Source of the DNA: Gnomoniopsis sp. IMI 355080
Taxonomy: Eukaryota > Ascomycota > Sordariomycetes > Diaporthales > Gnomoniaceae
Length of the DNA: 64,000 nt
Direction: 5' to 3'
NCBI GenBank assembly: GCA_027946555.1
Contig: JAPEVC010000030.1
Location: 1 to 64,000, forward strand
Shown here: positions 59,615 through 64,000 of the stretch, piece after piece
Layout: each line of letters starts with the position of its first letter
How positions within the stretch are numbered: position 1 is the stretch's first letter
Notes under the pieces: model-generated
Database searches by the model: none
Told to the model about the DNA's origin: nothing
Seen by the model: the letters and a program-made list of their open reading frames with translations, nothing else
Translations under genes and position numbers: made by a program

Positions 59615-61454
59615 AGATAAGTCACAGACTATCATGCGGCAAAAAGCCAGCATTCTGCATGATTAGTATACTACATAGTATGTAGCGTAGGCGGATGCGG
59701 ATAATCATCCATACAGTCCCAACAATGACAAGGACTTCCCTTGGCTTGGCTCTATATGAGGCTGCTGCATGATTGTGCATAGGGCTGACATGTCATGACT
59801 TTGCAGCAGATTGTGTACCAAGTGCACCGATCACCGATTGGCCAATGCAAAATTTGAGTACGAGAGCAGAGCCCACAATAGAAGCATACGCTAATGAGAG
59901 GTCTATACTACTGCCCACGATACGAAGGAAAAAATGGCCGGCTTGGCAAAGATGGTTTAGATGTACCTCGGTAAGTTTTCAGAGTTCTTCGTTCATGATG
60001 CGTCTCCTGAGGCTCAGCGTGTTGTTGGCGATAAGTCATGTAAGTGGGCGGGCGCAAAGACAGCGCAAGGACGGCACAAGGACAGTGCAAGGACCAGGCA
60101 AGATTGAGTGGGTTTGTAGTCGTGTAGGGAAAAAAAGACTGGAGAATGGGGATCTCCTAAAAATACTCGTATGGGCTATACGTCATCCACGTGGAGAAAG
60201 GCCTCGCGTTTGCCTTTTGCTGGGACACAGCCGACAGAGGGAGAGGCTGACTGTTTCAGCAATGGGAAATGATGGTATTGAAGAAGCGAGAGAGAACGAC
60301 GAAAAGCGGTTGTTGATCAGTGTGGAATGTGAAATTGCATGATAGTCTCTTCAGAGAAACCTGCGCCTCGTTTGGGAGATGGGCTGCTTCGTCAAGGTTC
60401 AGTAGCGAGAGCCTAGAGGGCTACCTAGGTAGGTAGAGGGCAGATCAATTCCTCCCAAAGAAACGATGGATTTGTAAGCCCGTCCGTAGCATCTCCCATG
60501 GGAGGGCAATTTGTATGGTAGTAACAGAGGAGAAACGGTCCCAACACGCTGGTTCGCTGGTTTCTAGCTCGGCTCGAGGTGGTACTGAAGTGAACATGAC
60601 ATGACATGACAGTTGACCGGGCAGGGCCCCTTCCTTGAAAGTCCAGGAAGGACCTCCGCTCCTTCGACTTCTACGCTGCGTCTTACTTGTCCGCTTGGAC
60701 TGTACCTACTACCCCTCTTTTCTTGTGTGTGGCTTCTGTATATGGTTCCGAGACTTCACCCTGCGTCCGTCAAGTGGAAGTTTAAATTTATTCATCTCTT
60801 CCCACTTCACACGAACTGGTTGGTTGATGGTAGACTCCCCGTTCTTCGAAACACGGTCTTATTATTAATAATCGGCATCGGCATCGGCCTCAGCCACGGA
60901 CACTGTCCATCCCTGGCTACAGATCACACCTGGCCGCGAATTTACCGGGACCCCACTGCCACTGACTGACTGGCTGGCTGGCTGCTCTGTTGTCTTGCAT
61001 GCTTCTGGCTTCTGGACCGGGCCAATTCCCAGCGGTGCCGATTTGCGATTGTTCCCCGTTCCATCCACGTTCCCGTGTCAGGCGAGCAGGCGAGGCGAGG
61101 CGTGTACTTGGTACTCCGTACGGCTACGCTACTACCCACCTTGGCCTGGACGGACAAGGACCAAGGACCCTGCCAACTGCAATTGCAACTGCCATTGGCA
61201 CTGCCTTCCCCTAAATCTCATTTCACCATTCCGCCCGGGGGGCTTCGCGGCTAATACACACACTACCACTCGCACTAACTGCGCATCAACCACCTCAACC
61301 CGTTCCTGCCCTCCATTGTCACCATCAACGCCGTCAGGACAGGCAAATGCTCTCCACTCCCAACAACCTCCACACCTCACGATGGCCACGTCGTGCTCGT
61401 CCGCATACCTCTCATGATCCAACAGCCCACCACAGCGACCACAGTCTCTCCACA
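59615..61454. other. 1.8-kb spacer and NRC-2 kinase leader
   Basis: No gene is supported; the 189-residue frame at 59773-60342 has a non-ATG start and no domain. It holds an 11-bp tandem repeat at 60052-60095 and an (ACATG)-type run at about 60594-60611. The last ~200 bp before the kinase start is C/A-rich leader with an in-frame ATG at 61347. Confidence 0.55.
60052..60095 (+). repeat. 11-bp degenerate tandem repeat, four copies
   Basis: Four consecutive 11-bp units share the pattern GCGCAAGGACN: GCGCAAAGACA, GCGCAAGGACG, GCACAAGGACA and GTGCAAGGACC. It lies in the spacer upstream of the NRC-2-type kinase. Confidence 0.85.
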
Positions 61455-63482
61455 ATGCCCTCCTCCACCAAGGCCTCCAATGGCAACAGCCATTTCCCCC
61501 AGAAGCTGAAGAACTTCTTCCGCATCTCCAGCTTCAACGGTGAAAAGGGCCTGTCATCATCCTCCCCCGACGACTCCCACGGCAGCAACGGCTCCTTTAC
61601 TCATACAAATACCAACAACACCTCCGCCTCCGCAAAGTTCCGCCAATCCAAGTTCTTCACCACCGTCGGCCGTCTCCGCAGTACCACCACCACTTCCGAA
61701 GGCCACCCCCTCGACGAGGCCCTCAGCCCGACCGCCCACGCGAATCCATACTTCGCTCACCAGGGTCCTCCCGCTCTGCGTCACCACAACGAAGGCTCCG
61801 TCCCTCCTTCGCCGCCCGATACCCCCGAGCTGCGCATTGACGGCCCCAATGGTGCCGGCAGTCCAGCCGAACAGCCTACCGCTGCTACAAAGGAGGAGTT
61901 GGCCCGGAAGCTTAGGAGGGTTGCCAGCGCCCCCAATGCCCAGGGCTTGTTTTCAAATGGCGCCGGTGGAGAGCGTCCTGCCACCGCTGAACTGGGAAAG
62001 GAGCCCATCATGGTGAACAAGAATGCGAGTACGCTGGGCCTGGTCGAGACCAAGGGTCATGATGAGCACGGCTTGTCTCTGAGCGTGCCTGACAGCGATG
62101 GCTTGAGCCCCCTGCCTGCGCCCGGGAGGACACCGCTGGCTTTTAGGAGGACGTACAGTAGCAATTCCATCAAGGTCAGGAATGTCGAGGTGGGTCCGTC
62201 CAGCTTCGACAAGATCAAGTTGATTGGAAAGGGAGATGTCGGCAAGGTCTACCTCGTCAAGGAAAAGAAGAGCAGCAGATTATACGCCATGAAGGGTTCG
62301 TACTTCTCTCTTGCCCACTGTGCATGGGATCTCACGATATGGCATTTGCTGACAAATTAATTCGCTACAGTGTTGAGCAAAAAGGAGATGATCAAGCGTA
62401 ACAAGATTAAGAGGGCTCTGGCGGAGCAGGAGATTCTCGCCACCAGCAACCACCCCTTCATCGTTACTCTTTACCACTCGTTTCAGTCTGAGGACTACCT
62501 CTATCTCTGCATGGAATATTGCAGTGGTGGTGAGTTTTTCAGGGCTCTACAGACGCGCCCTGGCAAGTGCATACCCGAGGATGATGCTCGCTTCTACGCC
62601 GCAGAGGTCACAGCTGCCCTCGAGTATCTCCATTTGATGGGCTTCATTTACCGGGATCTGAAGCCCGAGAACATTCTTCTCCACCAGTCCGGCCACATTA
62701 TGCTTTCAGATTTCGACCTGTCCAAACAGTCCGACCCCGGCGGCAAACCGACGATGATTGTAGGCAAGAATGGAGCCAGTACGACGTCCCTGCCCACGAT
62801 CGATACCAAGTCCTGCATTGCCAACTTCCGGACCAACTCATTTGTGGGTACCGAGGAGTACATTGCGCCGGAGGTGATCAAGGGGAGCGGGCACACTAGT
62901 GCCGTCGATTGGTGGACGCTTGGCATTCTGATCTACGAGATGCTGTACGGGACCACTCCGTTCAAGGGAAAGAACCGCAACGCGACGTTTGCAAATATCC
63001 TTAGGGAGGACATCCCCTTTCCCGACCACGCTGGCGCGCCCCAAATATCAAAGTGAGTACCAGTGATCTCAGACGATCCGGGTCATGAATGCTAATGCTA
63101 TTACAGTCTTTGCAAATCTCTGATTCGCAAACTGCTGATCAAGGATGAGAATCGCCGACTGGGTGCCCGCGCTGGAGCATCCGATATCAAGGTCCATCCC
63201 TTCTTCCGAACCACGCAATGGGCGTTGATTCGTCACATGAAGCCGCCTATCGTCCCCAACCAAGGCCGCGGTGTTGATACTATCAACTTCCGCAACGTGA
63301 AGGAGAGCGAGAGCATGGACATTGGAAACTCAAGACCCATGAAGGGCGTGCCTTTGGATAGTGGCCTGGCCACGCCCGGTGGCGAGGTCGCTGATCCGTT
63401 CGAGGAGTTCAACAGTGTCACGCTGCACCATGAGGGTGATGACCACAATTCGGATGCTGGGTACGATTCATCACCTCATTGA
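61455..63482 (+). CDS. nrc-2: NRC-2/Fpk-type AGC protein kinase
   Basis: Three exons, 61455-62295, 62371-63052 and 63107-63482, give 632 residues. Intron 1 has the unusual donor GTTCGT; intron 2 has GTGAGT. A Ser-rich regulatory N-terminus precedes the kinase: Gly loop IGKGDVGKVYLV (257-268), catalytic Lys in YAMK (280), catalytic loop YRDLKPEN, then DFD in SDFDLS instead of DFG. A ~40-residue insertion lies in the activation loop before FVGTEEYIAPEV. DFD plus the insertion marks the NRC-2/Fpk1/Kin82 branch, related to plant AGCVIII kinases. Yeast Fpk1 phosphorylates lipid flippases; Neurospora NRC-2 holds back conidiation and supports hyphal growth. The C-terminal extension has FRNVKESESMDIG and ends DAGYDSSPH. 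The start could be ATG 61347, adding 36 residues, but MPSSTKASNGN looks like the family start. Confidence 0.94.
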
Positions 63483-64000
63483 GATTTAGAGCTTCAAAGA
63501 AAGAACAGACGATTTGATGACGACGTGCGAGGCCGCAAGCGGCTCCACTTATTGTGGGGCGTGCGGTATCAGCCGTATCCAGTCTCATCCAACAAAATTC
63601 TCTTTTACAAAGTATCACGGAGCACTGTCCCAACCCGTGTACAGCGGCGGATGAAGGCTGGTCGGGCACTGCCACGACTCGTACGGCAAAAGTACATTGT
63701 ACTTGCTACATTCGTTTAGGCAATGAGCGGGGAACGTTGTCATGCCGGAGAGGCATGTCGGAGAGGCATGGATGTCGAGACGAAGGGAGCACACGCAAGG
63801 GAAAGAGAAGGACTTAGTATGTCGGAGCTGAATGGCGTCTTTTGGTCATGGCGTTCGGATCACAGATAAAGGGCAAAATGGTATCAGCACTTGATGTTTT
63901 CGTCTTCGATTCCTTGATTTCGATTTCTCACACTCTCGATCTTTTGCGGATGGTTGCCCTGTATAGCTGCAGCATGCGGCAGAGGTCTCGATACGGAGGA
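63483..64000. other. 3' flank of the NRC-2-type kinase
   Basis: Short frames only, to the end of the window. No gene start or RNA gene is visible. Confidence 0.6.

Noticed and set aside
59773..60342. 189-codon plus-strand frame
   Set aside because: No ATG-based gene structure or domain, and part of it is an 11-bp tandem repeat.

Overview
This window is nuclear DNA from a filamentous ascomycete (Pezizomycotina). The family set (NRC-2-type kinase, Sfl1-type HSF factor, HymA/Mo25, SepB/Ctf4, 2EXR protein, gastric-mucin-like protein) points to Sordariomycetes, but I cannot name a genus. Genes carry short introns with GT(A/G)AGT-like donors, CTRAC branch sites and CAG/TAG acceptors. Intergenic DNA is peppered with the TACCTAGGTA-like palindromes usual in these fungi. 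All exon joins given here come from reading splice sites and checking that phases close; none rests on transcript data.

Layout. 0-5.3 kb: an acidic C-terminal gene fragment at the edge, an F-box gene (-), a long spacer and an SDR oxidoreductase (+). 5.7-11.6 kb: HymA/Mo25 (-) diverges from cytosolic isoleucyl-tRNA synthetase (+), which converges on a tiny twin-cysteine gene resembling complex I assembly factor NDUFAF8 (-). 12.6-16.5 kb: the centrosome/spindle-pole repeat protein Sfi1 (+). 17.2-19.4 kb: mitochondrial seryl-tRNA synthetase (+) and a tRNA-Trp gene (-). 20.6-22.7 kb: an Sfl1-like HSF repressor (-). 22.7-26.9 kb: gene-poor. 26.9-27.7 kb: a frame-broken relic gene. 27.9-32.5 kb: SepB/Ctf4 (-) diverging from a WD40 protein (+). 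35.2-38.4 kb: a 1030-residue gastric-mucin-like protein (+). 39.8-44.7 kb: Rab1/Ypt1 (-), a small mitochondrial protein (+) and a 2EXR protein (-). 46.4-47.9 kb: a secreted GH28 rhamnogalacturonan hydrolase (+). 50.5-57.0 kb: a Yat2-type carnitine acyltransferase (+) converging on a single-pass membrane protein (-). 58.4-63.5 kb: an AT-hook/C2H2 protein (+) and the NRC-2-type AGC kinase (+).

The genes are mostly independent housekeeping and regulatory genes, and I see no secondary-metabolite cluster, transposon or CRISPR-like system. The most unusual item is the tRNA-Trp gene. Besides a normal 20-nt anticodon-loop intron, its D-loop is split by 67 nt that look like a spliceosomal GT-AG intron, and removing both leaves an exact 72-nt tRNA-Trp. 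Next are a 45-nt, frame-preserving, stop-containing intron in the membrane protein gene, which could switch tail length, and the relic gene beside SepB.
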